Origin: Streptomyces tateyamensis | GTDB lineage: Bacteria > Actinomycetota > Actinomycetes > Streptomycetales > Streptomycetaceae | Direction: 5' to 3' | Assembly: GCF_003205575.1 (NCBI RefSeq) | Contig: NZ_PYBW01000049.1 | Span: forward strand, 62,001 to 126,000 | Length of the DNA stretch: 64,000 nucleotides | Part shown: positions 22,343 through 31,271 of the stretch, piece by piece | Position numbering within the stretch: the first letter of the stretch is position 1 | Layout of the letters: every line of letters starts with the position of its first letter | Translations under genes and position numbers: made by a program | Notes under the pieces: model-generated | Told to the model about the DNA's origin: nothing | What the model saw: the letters and a program-made list of their open reading frames with translations, nothing else | The model's database searches: none

Positions 22343-23992
22343 TCAGCTCAGCGTGAACTTCTGGTTGCTGCCGCCGTTGCACGTCCACAGCTCCAGCAGG
22401 GTGCCGTCCGTGGTGGTGGCACCGGTCGCGTCCAGGCACAGGCCTGACTGCACGCCCGTGATGCTGCCGTCCGCGTTGAACTTCCACTGCTGGTTGGTCT
22501 GCCCGTTGCAGGTCCAGGTCTGCACCTTGGTGCCTGCGGTGGTCTGGTTGTTGAAGGCGTCCAGGCAGAGGGTGGCCGCGCCGGTGTAGAGGGTGATCTG
22601 GTTGGCGGCGGTGCGGGTGAAGACCTGGTTGGTGCTGCCCTTGCAGGTGAAGAGCTGCAGCTGCACGCCCGTGACGGGGTTGGTGTCACCGTGCGGCTGG
22701 TCCAGGCACTTGCCGCTGCCGGCCCCGTTCAGCACACCGGCGTTGAGCGCGGTGGCGTTGCCGCCGGAGAGGCGGTAGACGACGGTGCCGTGGGCCGGGA
22801 CGGAGGCGCTGATCGCACCGGTGGTGGAGCTGGTGGCGCCGCTCCACAGGTCGGTCAGGCCGTAGGAGGCGGCGCCGGTCTTGCCGACCGCGGCCGCGCT
22901 GGTGGAGATGGTCGCGGTGCTGCCGCCCTCGTTGAACAGCGCCACCGCCACGTCACCGCCCGCCAGCGGCTTGGCCAGCACGTCCAGCCCGCCGGCGGCG
23001 TCGACCAGGTGCGCCTGCTGACTCAGCGAGTCCTGGTCGACCGCGATCAGCCGGGCGTTGGTCAGGGTGGCCAGCGCGTCGGGGCTGGTCCTGCCGAAGT
23101 CGTTGCCGGCGATCAGCGGCGCGGCCATCATCGACCAGAGGCTGAACTCGGAGCGGTCCTCGATGGCGGACATCCCGTTGCCCACCTCGAGCATGTCCGG
23201 GTCGTTCCAGTGGTGCGGACCGGCCCAGGCGCCCAGGCCCACGTTGGCGTGGAAGATCGACAGCATGCTGCCGTAGCTGGCGTTGATGTCGCCGGTGGTG
23301 CGCCAGGAGTTACCGGTCGCGGCGCCCCAGATCCAGGGCGAGTCCTCGCCCCAGTTGCAGATGCTGTACAGGATGTGGTGGCCGGTGGCGGCCAGCGCGT
23401 CGCGCATCGCGGTGTAGCGCTGCCGCGAGGGAACGCCGTTGTTGTAGCAGTTGTCGTACTTGAGGTAGTCCACGCCCCAGGCGGCGAACAGGTTGGCGTC
23501 CTGGCCCTCGTGGCCCAGGCTGCCGGGGAACTGCTGGCAGGTCATGGTGCCGGCGGACTCGTAGATGCCGAGCTTGAGGCCGAGCGAGTGGACGTAGTCG
23601 GCGACGCCGTTGATCCCGTCCGGGAACCGGGCCGGGTCGGCGACCAGGTTCCCGTTGCCGTCCCGGTCGTGGGTCATCCAGCAGTCGTCGATGTTGATGT
23701 AGGTGTAGCCGGCGGCCTGCATCCCGTTGCTGTGGATGGCATCGGCGGTCGACTTGATCAGCGCCTCGGTGGGACCGGGCTTGCCGTCGACCCCCGGGGC
23801 GCAGCCGAAGGCGTTCCAGGTGTTGAACCCCAGCTGCGGGGTGGTGGCCACGGTACTGTCCGGCGCGGCGGCGGCGGCGACCGGCGCGGTGGCCAGCGCG
23901 ACGGCGGGCACCGCGGGCACCACGAGGGCGAGGACGGCCACCGCTGCGGCCTTGCGGCGCAGCAGCGAGCTGGCTGCCTGGCGAATGTGCAT
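22343..23992 (-). CDS. Secreted GH27 alpha-galactosidase with ricin-type lectin domain
   Basis: Removes alpha-linked galactose from galactomannans and oligosaccharides outside the cell. The 549-residue precursor has a signal peptide (about 1-43), a GH27 (alpha/beta)8 barrel (about 50-340) with LGFNTWNAFGC, YINIDDCWM, nucleophile Asp180 in YLKYDNCYNNG and acid/base Asp235 in RTTGDINASYG, a beta-sandwich domain (about 340-425), and a C-terminal R-type lectin (about 425-549) with three QxW-type repeats (NQVF, NQQWKF, NQKFTL). ATG 23992 follows GGGGAG. The promoter side shows TTGACG as possible -35. No substrate-specific regulator adjoins it. Confidence 0.94.
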   Translation of the reverse strand: MHIRQAASSLLRRKAAAVAVLALVVPAVPAVALATAPVAAAAAPDSTVATTPQLGFNTWNAFGCAPGVDGKPGPTEALIKSTADAIHSNGMQAAGYTYINIDDCWMTHDRDGNGNLVADPARFPDGINGVADYVHSLGLKLGIYESAGTMTCQQFPGSLGHEGQDANLFAAWGVDYLKYDNCYNNGVPSRQRYTAMRDALAATGHHILYSICNWGEDSPWIWGAATGNSWRTTGDINASYGSMLSIFHANVGLGAWAGPHHWNDPDMLEVGNGMSAIEDRSEFSLWSMMAAPLIAGNDFGRTSPDALATLTNARLIAVDQDSLSQQAHLVDAAGGLDVLAKPLAGGDVAVALFNEGGSTATISTSAAAVGKTGAASYGLTDLWSGATSSTTGAISASVPAHGTVVYRLSGGNATALNAGVLNGAGSGKCLDQPHGDTNPVTGVQLQLFTCKGSTNQVFTRTAANQITLYTGAATLCLDAFNNQTTAGTKVQTWTCNGQTNQQWKFNADGSITGVQSGLCLDATGATTTDGTLLELWTCNGGSNQKFTLS

Positions 23993-24144
23993 CAATTCTC
24001 CCCTGAAATGGATGCGGCATTGTGAAGATGCGTCAAATATCCACAAAGTGCGGCGTCAGCGTAGCAGTTGGGGATCTTCGTGCACACCGGATTCACCACC
24101 CGCGGCCGAGGGGGCCTCGGTCGCAGCGCGCCTGGCCGGTCAGT

Positions 24145-25320
24145 CTACGAAGAGCTCAGCTCGCGCTCCAGCGGAGTCCGGAACCGCGGTGTCACCCGGA
24201 CCGCACCGAGCCAGCCGGACAGCCGCTCGGCCTGCGCCTCGACGGCCGCCCGCCCCTCGGCGCCGGGGTCGGTGAACAGGCGCCAGACCAGTTCGCCGTC
24301 AGCCCGCTGCGCCCAGCCGCCGATCACCCGGCCGTTCCACCAGACGGTCGGCCCGGCGTTGCCCGCCCGGTCGAACAGGGCCGGCACGTCCTCCGGGCGC
24401 AGGTACCAGCCGCGCTCCCGCCAGCCCATCATGGTCGGGTCCAGTGACGGCAGCAGCGCGGCCCACGGCTGCGGAGGAGCCGCCCCGGGCTCCTCGTCGC
24501 CGGGCAGCACCAGCCCTGCCACCCCGCCGGCCAGCTCGACCCGGATGGCCGCCAGGTCGGCCAGCGCCTTGCGGGTGTCGCCCAGCGTCCAGCCGGTCCA
24601 CCACTTCAGATCCGTCTCGGTGGCCGGGCCGAACGAGGCCAGCCAGCGCCGGGCCACCTCGGCCTTGGCCTCGCGCACCGGCAGATCGGGCAACTGCGGT
24701 ACCAGCGCCCAGGGATAACTGCTGCTCAGCCAGGAGCCGCGCGGGCGGCAGCGGCGCACGTGCCCGTCCGAGGCGAGCAGCCGCAGCAGCCGGCTGCCGA
24801 TGCTCTGCCGCGCCTCGTACGGCTTGCCCGGGGCCATCAGGATGGTCTCGCGCAGCGCGGGGACATCCTCGGCGAGCTGGCTGGTGGTGGCCTCACCGCG
24901 CTCGCCGAGGGCGGTCAGCACCGCGCGCTCGGTCGCGGCCAGCCGCGCCTCGGTCCAGCCCTCGCCGCCCTCCACCAGGTGCTTCATCAGGGTGGCGCGC
25001 TCCTTGGCCGCGATCGCCCTGGCGGTGGAGGAGCTGACGTACGGGGCGAACTCCTCGGTCACCGCGAAGATGGTGCGCCGCATCGAGAGCAGCTTGACCA
25101 GCGAGACGTCCTCGTACAGGGCCCGGTCCACCGCCTGCGCCGACGGCTCGGCGAGGCGGGCGCAGGCACTGAGGTAGACGGTGGCGGCGTCGGTGGCGTG
25201 CAGGCCGACCAGGGCGTCCGCCACCTGCGGCACACCGGTGACCCGGTCGGCCGCCGCCAGCAGGTGGCGGCGGCCGAGCCGGGACCGGCGCTCTTCGTCG
25301 GTGACCAGGAGAGGAGGCAT
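24145..25320 (-). CDS. HTH_42 winged-helix protein (AlkZ/YcaQ-related)
   Basis: A 391-residue protein of tandem winged-helix fold. The segment RHLLAAADRVTGVPQVADAL, then LVGLHATDAATVYLSA, and later SMRRTIFAVTEEF, RWLASFGPATETDLKWWTG and NAGPTVWWNGRVIGGWAQR match the HTH_42 family. Some members are DNA glycosylases that unhook crosslinks (AlkZ, YcaQ) using a Q-x-Q or Q-x-D motif. At the aligned place (GLHATD) this protein has His-Ala-Thr, so glycosylase activity is uncertain. Start ATG 25320 follows AGGAG; the longer frame upstream is antisense to the His-rich permease tail. Ends 152 bases from the alpha-galactosidase promoter side. Confidence 0.8.
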   Translation of the reverse strand: MPPLLVTDEERRSRLGRRHLLAAADRVTGVPQVADALVGLHATDAATVYLSACARLAEPSAQAVDRALYEDVSLVKLLSMRRTIFAVTEEFAPYVSSSTARAIAAKERATLMKHLVEGGEGWTEARLAATERAVLTALGERGEATTSQLAEDVPALRETILMAPGKPYEARQSIGSRLLRLLASDGHVRRCRPRGSWLSSSYPWALVPQLPDLPVREAKAEVARRWLASFGPATETDLKWWTGWTLGDTRKALADLAAIRVELAGGVAGLVLPGDEEPGAAPPQPWAALLPSLDPTMMGWRERGWYLRPEDVPALFDRAGNAGPTVWWNGRVIGGWAQRADGELVWRLFTDPGAEGRAAVEAQAERLSGWLGAVRVTPRFRTPLERELSSS

Positions 25321-25345
25321 GGCGCGAGGGTAGCTTGAGGGTGTG

Positions 25346-26608
25346 TCAGTGGTGGTCGTGGTGCTGGTGGTGTCCCTCATGCCCCTCGGGCGCGCCATGT
25401 CCCTCATGCGGGCCGTGCCCCGCGTGCCCGTCGTGCCCGCTGTGGTCCGTATGCCCCGCGTGTCCGCTGTGGTCCGTGTCCGGGGAGCCACCCATCATTC
25501 GCAGCATGGCCCGGCCGCCGGTGCGCAGGAACCGCACCACCAGCACCCCGGCCAGCAGCAGGAAGACGATGTTCAGCCAGGTGGTGTAGTTCCAGCTGAT
25601 CCCCTCCATCGGCACCGTCGCGTCGCGCTGGTCCGGTACCAGTCCCAGGCCGCCGAAGAGGAACTCCACCAGGTACCCGGCCAGCACCATCGCCAGGTAG
25701 AAGGTGCCGGCCAGGAAGGCGGCCATCCGCAGCCCGTAGTACTTCCGGTAGATGTTCAGGATCGGCAGGATCAGCAGGTCCGCGAAGATGAAGGCGACCA
25801 CGCCGCCGAAGCTGATCCCGCCCTTCCAGAGCACCACCGCCAGCGGCACGTTGCCGATCGAGCAGACGAACGAGACCACCGCCACCAGTGGCCCGACCAG
25901 CGGTCCCCAGAGCTTGCCGGCCAGCGGGTGCCCGGCGAAGAAGAACGAGTGCCAGAAGCTGTCCGGCACCCAGGCGGCGATCGCTCCGGCGATCAGCAGG
26001 CCGCCCACCAGGTCCTTGAGGATCGCCGCCCACTCCATCACGAAGACGTGCGCGGTGGCGGTGAACCCGGCGGGGGAGAGCAGTCGGCGGCCGAGCGGGC
26101 CCTCGCCCGCCACCGACATGTCCATCGCGGCGTGCCCCTCCATCGACCCGGCCAGCCCCCGGTCGGCCTGCTCCCGGGCCTCGCGCAGCAGTTTGGACCG
26201 CAGGAAGAGGCGGAACAGCAGGGCCAGCAGCAGGATCATCACCGGCCCGCCGACGAACTCCGCCGCGGTGAACTGCCAGCCCATCAGCAGGGCCAGGATC
26301 ACGCCGAGCTCGACCACCAGGTTGGTGGAGGCGATCTCGAAGGCCATCGCCGCGGTGAAGTTCGCCCCCTTGCGGAAGAGCGAGCGGGCCAGCGCCACCG
26401 CGGCGTACGAGCAGGAGGACGAGGCGGCGCCGAGCAGCGAGGCGACGGCCAGGGTGCGCGGCCGGTCGTCGCCCAGCAGCCGGACCACGGTGGACCTGCG
26501 CACCACCGCCTGGACGATCGCGGAGAGCAGGAAGCCCAGGATCAGCGCCCAGGTGATCTGCCAGGTCATCGAGCCGGTGATGGAGAGGGCGTGTCGGATC
26601 GCGTCCAT
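25346..26608 (-). CDS. Permease of UPF0718/DUF318 (ArsP-like) family with His-rich tail
   Basis: A 420-residue integral membrane protein with 8-10 helices in two related halves. Each half has the family loop: LLGAASSSCSYAAVALARSL (conserved Cys pair) and VCSIGNVPLAVVLWKGG (SxGNVP). Members export metals or metalloids, such as ArsP for organoarsenicals and related copper/zinc permeases. The last 45 residues (MMGGSPDTDHSGHAGHTDH, then many more His) hold about 18 histidines plus acidic residues, as in metal-buffering tails. A CsoR-type operator stands 50 bases upstream, which points to copper control. No chaperone or CsoR gene is in the window. Confidence 0.85.
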   Translation of the reverse strand: MDAIRHALSITGSMTWQITWALILGFLLSAIVQAVVRRSTVVRLLGDDRPRTLAVASLLGAASSSCSYAAVALARSLFRKGANFTAAMAFEIASTNLVVELGVILALLMGWQFTAAEFVGGPVMILLLALLFRLFLRSKLLREAREQADRGLAGSMEGHAAMDMSVAGEGPLGRRLLSPAGFTATAHVFVMEWAAILKDLVGGLLIAGAIAAWVPDSFWHSFFFAGHPLAGKLWGPLVGPLVAVVSFVCSIGNVPLAVVLWKGGISFGGVVAFIFADLLILPILNIYRKYYGLRMAAFLAGTFYLAMVLAGYLVEFLFGGLGLVPDQRDATVPMEGISWNYTTWLNIVFLLLAGVLVVRFLRTGGRAMLRMMGGSPDTDHSGHAGHTDHSGHDGHAGHGPHEGHGAPEGHEGHHQHHDHH

Positions 26609-26657
26609 GGCGTCGGCCTCCGCTTTCCTGGGGGTGGGTGAGCGACGCCGCCTATGT

Positions 26658-26676
26658 TATACCCCCGGGGGGTACC
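26658..26676. promoter_or_regulatory. CsoR-type (Cu-responsive) operator
   Basis: TATACCCCCGGGGGGTACC is a near-perfect inverted repeat of the form TACCC(N)GGGTA with G/C tract, the DNA type bound by CsoR/RcnR-family tetramers. It lies 50-68 bases before the His-rich permease ATG (26608) and just after the stop of the upstream gene (26685), so it belongs to the permease promoter. Confidence 0.75.
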
Positions 26677-26684
26677 TTCCTCGG

Positions 26685-28058
26685 TCAGACCGTCGCCGTG
26701 GCCGTCTTCTGCCGCCCCACCTCGCGCACCCGCTCGCCGAGCCGCCGCACCACCCGGCTGCCCGACTGCGTGGCCACGCTGCGCCGCAGCACGTCGAAGT
26801 GCTCGTCGCCGCGCGCGGTGGACAGCGTCGTGTAGTCGTTCAGGAACTCGTGCCAGGTGGTGGCGGCCGCCTCCACGTGGCCCAGCTCCCACTGACGGGA
26901 CGCCAGCACCCCGTTGGCGTGCAGCCGGCCCTGGCGCTCGTTGGCCGGGCGGACCCGGTTGGACTGGCGCATGGCCTGGATCGACCTGGGCAGGTCGCCG
27001 AGCGCGTACAGCACGCTGCTCACGTGGAAGTGGTAGGCCGCCCAGTCGTAGCCGCCCACCGCGTCGTTGCGGCCGTCGGCCTTGGCCAGCGCCGCCTCGG
27101 TCTGGTTCAGGCGGGTGAAGGCCAGGCGCTGGTCGTGCACCAGGGCGGCGCCGTGCGCCTGCTGGCCGCGCAGGAAGGCGGTGAGCCTGGGGCCGGCGGC
27201 GGGCGCGCACTCGGCGGCGGCGTCCGCGTACTCCAGGGCACGCGGCCCGTAGCCGAGGTTGGCGGCCTGCAGCGACATGCCGCGCAGGGTGCGGCAGTAC
27301 GTCACGTGGTCCTGGCCGTCCTGGGCCAGGTTGAGCGCCTCGCCGAAGTACTGCTGGCCCAGGCCGTGCGCTCGTTCGTACATCGCCATCCAGCCGGTCA
27401 GGTACACCAGGTCGGAGGCGGCGGCCAGCATCGACTTCTTCACCGCAGGGGTGCCGTCGGCACTCAGCCACGGCATCACGGTGTTGGCCAGGAAGGCGGC
27501 GCTCATCGGGCGGGCGTGGCCGCCGCCGAGCTCGTCCAGGATCGCGGCGATCCGCTCGGTCATCGCGCGAACCGTCTCGACCTCGCTCTCCCCGATCCGC
27601 ACCGTGCGCCCGGCGCGCACCTCCGCGCGTGCGCCGTCCAACCGGTGTGCGAGTTCGGTGTAGCCGGGCACCAGCATCGCGGCGGAGTAGAGTCCGGCGG
27701 CCAGCATGCTGCGGCGGGACGGGTCCATGTCGTCCCTGACCAGGTCCGACAGGTCGGCCAGCGCCGACTGCGCCGACTGGGTGCCGCCCTCGGCCCGGCC
27801 GGCCGGGGCCGCACCGAAGCCGGCCTGCTGCGAGGTGACCGGCCGCGCGAGCCGGCGGGCGAAGGCCTCGGCGATCACCGGCCGGACGGCTGCGCGCGGG
27901 CGCACGCCCTTGAGCCAGTGCGAGACCGCGGAGTGGTCGTAGGTCAGTTCCAGGCCGGTCTCCCGGCCGATCCGGTTGACCGCCCGGGCCAGCTGGTCGT
28001 TGCCCCAGCGGGCCTCGGCCAGTAGGTCGGCGAGTTCTCTGTTCGGCGTGCGTGCCAT
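26685..28058 (-). CDS. HTH/TPR regulator of streptomycete type
   Basis: A 457-residue cytosolic protein. The N-terminus (ARTPNRELADLLAEARWGND, QLARAVNRIG, HSAVSHWLKGVRPR) is a helix-turn-helix domain with the SHWLKG recognition signature found in many streptomycete regulators. The rest (about 180-440) is alpha-helical with TPR-like repeats (YFGEALNLAQDG, ALEYADAAAECAP, DLPRSIQAMRQSNRVRP). Relatives affect development or antibiotic production. ATG 28058 follows GGGGGAG. Divergent from the HATPase gene at 28201, which might be a functional partner; this is inference. Confidence 0.75.
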   Translation of the reverse strand: MARTPNRELADLLAEARWGNDQLARAVNRIGRETGLELTYDHSAVSHWLKGVRPRAAVRPVIAEAFARRLARPVTSQQAGFGAAPAGRAEGGTQSAQSALADLSDLVRDDMDPSRRSMLAAGLYSAAMLVPGYTELAHRLDGARAEVRAGRTVRIGESEVETVRAMTERIAAILDELGGGHARPMSAAFLANTVMPWLSADGTPAVKKSMLAAASDLVYLTGWMAMYERAHGLGQQYFGEALNLAQDGQDHVTYCRTLRGMSLQAANLGYGPRALEYADAAAECAPAAGPRLTAFLRGQQAHGAALVHDQRLAFTRLNQTEAALAKADGRNDAVGGYDWAAYHFHVSSVLYALGDLPRSIQAMRQSNRVRPANERQGRLHANGVLASRQWELGHVEAAATTWHEFLNDYTTLSTARGDEHFDVLRRSVATQSGSRVVRRLGERVREVGRQKTATATV

Positions 28059-28200
28059 GGCTCCCCCGTGATTCACGTCATTCACGACTCAGTCCAGCAT
28101 GGACCGTTCTCTTCGTCGGCGTAAGTCGGTTGACTGTGTATCAGTCGTGGGGGAGGAGCGTGCACCTCGTCCGCCCCCGGTTCGCCGAGGAGATGCCGAG

Positions 28201-28677
28201 ATGGAGCGCGAGTACCGTCCCGAGCGGGACGAATTTTCCGTCACCGCCGGTGCCGGGGCCGTCCGCAGGGCCCGCGACCGGGTGGTCGCGGCGGCCGCGC
28301 GCTGGCGGCTGCCGTTCTCCCGGGACACGCTGGAGGACCTGCGGCTGTGCACCAGCGAACTGGTGGCCAACGCGCTCGAACACGGGGGCGGCCAGTGCGA
28401 GGTGACGGTGAGCTGGAGCGGTCGGCTGCTACTGGTGGAAGTCGCCGACCGCCCCCCCCACCCGCCGGTGCCGCTGGTGGCGGGCGACGAACTGCCCTCC
28501 GGGCGCGGCCTGGTGCTGGTGGACGCGCTGGCGGGCGGCTGGGGCTGGCGGCCCGCCGACCGCGGGAAGGTGGTGCACTTCGGCTTCGCGCCGGACCCGG
28601 CGGCCGCGGGGGCGGCCGGGTCGGCGGGCTCGACCGGCGCGGCAGCACGTGCCCGGGAGCTGACTGCCCGTCAGTGA
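28201..28677 (+). CDS. HATPase_c protein, RsbW-like anti-sigma kinase
   Basis: A 158-residue soluble GHKL ATPase of the anti-sigma-factor type. The N box is LCTSELVANALEHGGG (Asn binds Mg-ATP), G1 is VEVADRPP and G2 is GRGLVLVDALAGGWGW. Such proteins in streptomycetes phosphorylate anti-anti-sigma proteins or bind sigma factors; the partner is not in the window. ATG 28201 follows GAGGAG at 28188. Promoter side has GACTG-TGTAT-CAGTC at 28132-28146. It overlaps the convergent epimerase gene by seven bases. Confidence 0.85.
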   Translation: MEREYRPERDEFSVTAGAGAVRRARDRVVAAAARWRLPFSRDTLEDLRLCTSELVANALEHGGGQCEVTVSWSGRLLLVEVADRPPHPPVPLVAGDELPSGRGLVLVDALAGGWGWRPADRGKVVHFGFAPDPAAAGAAGSAGSTGAAARARELTARQ

Positions 28678-29660
28678 CCCCGGCTCAGCAACTCGGCGGC
28701 CAGCTCCGGGGTGATCCCGGTGGGCGAGTGCTCGGTGCCCGCGGGCTGCCGGCCAGGCAGTTCGCGCTGCCAGGCCCAGGTGTCGGCGACGGTCTCGGCC
28801 AGCGGTCGGCACGTCAGACCGGCCGCCACCGCCTTGGCCACCGTCGCCTGGTGCATGATGGAGTGCAGCTCGCCCGGCGGGATCCAGATCGGCAGCTGGG
28901 TCCACGGCTCGACACCCGCCGCGGTCAGCAGCTCCGGCTCCACCCAGCGCAGTTCGGCCCCGGCACCGGTGGCCTCGACGCAGGCCTCGAGCAGTTCGCC
29001 CATGGTGGCGTGTCCGCGCGGGCTGACCAGGTTGTACGCGCCGCTGCGCCCCTCGGCGGCCGCTTCCAGGCACCAGATCGCCAGGTCGCGGGCGTCGATG
29101 TACTGGATCGGCAGCTCGCGCGGCCCGGGCGCCAGTACGTCGCCGCCGCGCGCCACCCAGTTCAGCCACCAGGGCAGCCGGCCCACGTTCTCGCCCGGCC
29201 CGAGCACCAGGCCGGCCCGGGCCAGCAGCGCCCGGTCCCCGAACTCCGCGAGCGCGGCCAGCTCGCCGCCGCGCTTGGCACCCGCGTAGGCGGTGTCGGT
29301 GGAGTCGGGGTCGCCGGGCTCCAGCGGGCCGTCCTCGTCCAGGCCGGGCGCGGCGGGGTAGGCGTAGACGGAGCGGCTGGAGACATAGGTGTAGTGGCGG
29401 GCGCGCTCCTTGAGCAGCCGGGCGGCCCGACGGACGTGGACCGGCGCGCCCCGCCAGGTGTCCACCACCAGGTCCCATTCGCCGGCCTCGAGAGCGGCCG
29501 GCCCGTCGGGCGCGGTGCGGTCCCCGTGCAGGACGGTCACGTGTGCGGGGGCGGGGTGGCGGCCGCGGTGGAAGACGGTCACCTCCCAGCCGCGGGAGCG
29601 GGCTTCGTCGGCGAAGGCGCGGCCGACGAACTCGGTGCCGCCGAGGATCAGGAGTCTCAT
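28671..29660 (-). CDS. NAD-dependent epimerase/dehydratase family protein
   Basis: A 329-residue extended SDR. The start MRLLILGGTEFVGRAFADEA gives the GGTxFVG nucleotide loop, and VSSRSVYAYPA plus AYAGAKRGGE hold the catalytic Ser and YxxxK. The GGTEFVGR start and QYIDARDLAIWCL are typical of the chloroplast/bacterial CSP41-like and reductase-like subgroup rather than sugar-nucleotide epimerases. Substrate unknown. Monocistronic. Confidence 0.83.
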   Translation of the reverse strand: MRLLILGGTEFVGRAFADEARSRGWEVTVFHRGRHPAPAHVTVLHGDRTAPDGPAALEAGEWDLVVDTWRGAPVHVRRAARLLKERARHYTYVSSRSVYAYPAAPGLDEDGPLEPGDPDSTDTAYAGAKRGGELAALAEFGDRALLARAGLVLGPGENVGRLPWWLNWVARGGDVLAPGPRELPIQYIDARDLAIWCLEAAAEGRSGAYNLVSPRGHATMGELLEACVEATGAGAELRWVEPELLTAAGVEPWTQLPIWIPPGELHSIMHQATVAKAVAAGLTCRPLAETVADTWAWQRELPGRQPAGTEHSPTGITPELAAELLSRGH

Positions 29661-29783
29661 GCGACCGACTCTGCCCGCCGGTCGCGCCCGGTGGAACCCC
29701 GCGACGCTCTCAGCGCAATCGCCGTCAGCTGAACCCGCTCCCGGGCCGCTCCACCCTGACCCGCCCCTTCAGTTCCAGGTTTC

Positions 29784-31271
29784 TCAGCCCCCCAGTGCGC
29801 GGAACCGGTCGAGCCGGGCCCCCGGTACTGCCAGGCCTGCCGCCAGCCGCAGCTCGTCGGCCAGCACGCCCACCACGCGGCGGGTGAAGTCCGCTGCGTC
29901 CTCGTCCGCCGGTTCCGGGAGGATCCGGTCCACCACGCCCTCCCGCAGCAACTGCGCGGCGTTGATCCGCTGCTGGTCCGCCAGCTGCGGGGCCAGGTCG
30001 GGGGTTCGGTGCAGGATCACCGAGGCGCCCTCCGGCGGGAGCGGCGAGAGCCAGGCGTGCTCCATCGCCAGCGCGCGGTCGGCCGGCAGCAGCGCCAGCG
30101 CCGCACCGCCCGCACCCTCGCCGAGCAGCAGGGTCACCACCGGGACGGGCACCGTGCTCTGCGCCGCCACGCAGCGGGCGATCTCCCCGGCCAGCGCGCC
30201 CTCCTCGGCCGCCTGGCTCAGCACCGCGCCGTGGGTGTCGATCACGGTCAGCAGCGGCAGCCGCAGCTCCGCGGCCAGCCGCATGCCGCGCCGTGCGGTG
30301 CGCAGCGCGCCCGGTCCCACCGGCCCGTGCGCGGCTGCCGCCGCCCGGTCGTGGCCGACCACCACGCAGCTGACCCCGTCCAGCCGGGCCAGCGCCAGCC
30401 GCAACGCGTCGTCCCGCTCGCCCGCCCCGGTGCCGGACAGCGGCACCACCGCCTCGGCCTGCGCCAGCAGCTCGGCCAGCCCGGGACGGCCTGGATCGCG
30501 GGTCAGCGTGACGGACCGCCAGGCGGGCTCGCCCACCGGTGGGGGTGACACCAGGTCAGCCGCAGCCGGAGCAGCGCCGGCCTGAGGCGACGTCAGGATC
30601 CCCAGCGCCGGAATCAACCGCTCCCGCAGCGCGCCCGGCTCCAGTACCGCGTCCACCGTGCCGAACCGTTCCAGGTGCTCCGCCTGCTGTACCCCCTCCG
30701 GGAAAGGCGCACCGTACAGCGCCTGGTACACCCGCGGCCCGAGGAACCCGACCAGGGCGCCCGGCTCCGCCGTGGTGGACTGCCCGAGCGAGCCCCAGGA
30801 GGCCAGCACCCCGCCGGTGGTGGGGTGCCGCAGGTGCACCAGGTACGGCAGCCCGGCCGCCTTGTGCGCGGTGACGGCGTTGGCGATCGCGATCATGCGG
30901 ACGAAGGCGGGCGTGCCCTCCTGCATCCGGGTGCCGCCGGAGGCGGGGAAGGCGAGCAGCGGCAGCCGTTCGGCCGTCGCCCGTTCGACGGCGGCGAGCA
31001 GCCGGGCTGCGGTTGCGGTGCCGATCGAGCCGGCCAGGAAGGTGAACTCGCTCAGCAGCACCGCCACCCGGTGTCCGCCGACGGTCCCCTCCCCGGTGAG
31101 GGCGGCCTCGTCGGCCCCGCTGCGGGCCCGGGCCCGGGCCAGGTCCGCGTCGTAGGGGGTGGCGGAGCGGTCGTAGACCGGCGGCGCGTCCCAGCTGCGG
31201 AACGAGTCGGGGTCCAGCACCTGGTCCGCGAAGACCAGGGCCGCGGGGCGGGCGGGCGTCGAGGGCGTCAT
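29784..31271 (-). CDS. Acyl-CoA/acetyl-CoA carboxylase carboxyltransferase, fused beta-alpha type
   Basis: Carboxyltransferases move CO2 from carboxybiotin to an acyl-CoA. The 495-residue protein has two crotonase-fold halves. The first contains VLLSEFTFLAGSIGTATAAR, LPLLAFPASGGTRMQEGTPA and LGQSTTAEPGALVGFLGPR, as in AccD; the second contains LPLLTVIDTHGAVLSQAAEE and VTLLLGEGAGGAALALLPAD, as in AccA. No zinc-ribbon precedes it. No biotin carboxylase or biotin carrier gene is nearby, so it must use subunits encoded elsewhere. ATG 31271 is chosen; the frame begins further upstream without conserved residues. Confidence 0.82.
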   Translation of the reverse strand: MTPSTPARPAALVFADQVLDPDSFRSWDAPPVYDRSATPYDADLARARARSGADEAALTGEGTVGGHRVAVLLSEFTFLAGSIGTATAARLLAAVERATAERLPLLAFPASGGTRMQEGTPAFVRMIAIANAVTAHKAAGLPYLVHLRHPTTGGVLASWGSLGQSTTAEPGALVGFLGPRVYQALYGAPFPEGVQQAEHLERFGTVDAVLEPGALRERLIPALGILTSPQAGAAPAAADLVSPPPVGEPAWRSVTLTRDPGRPGLAELLAQAEAVVPLSGTGAGERDDALRLALARLDGVSCVVVGHDRAAAAAHGPVGPGALRTARRGMRLAAELRLPLLTVIDTHGAVLSQAAEEGALAGEIARCVAAQSTVPVPVVTLLLGEGAGGAALALLPADRALAMEHAWLSPLPPEGASVILHRTPDLAPQLADQQRINAAQLLREGVVDRILPEPADEDAADFTRRVVGVLADELRLAAGLAVPGARLDRFRALGG

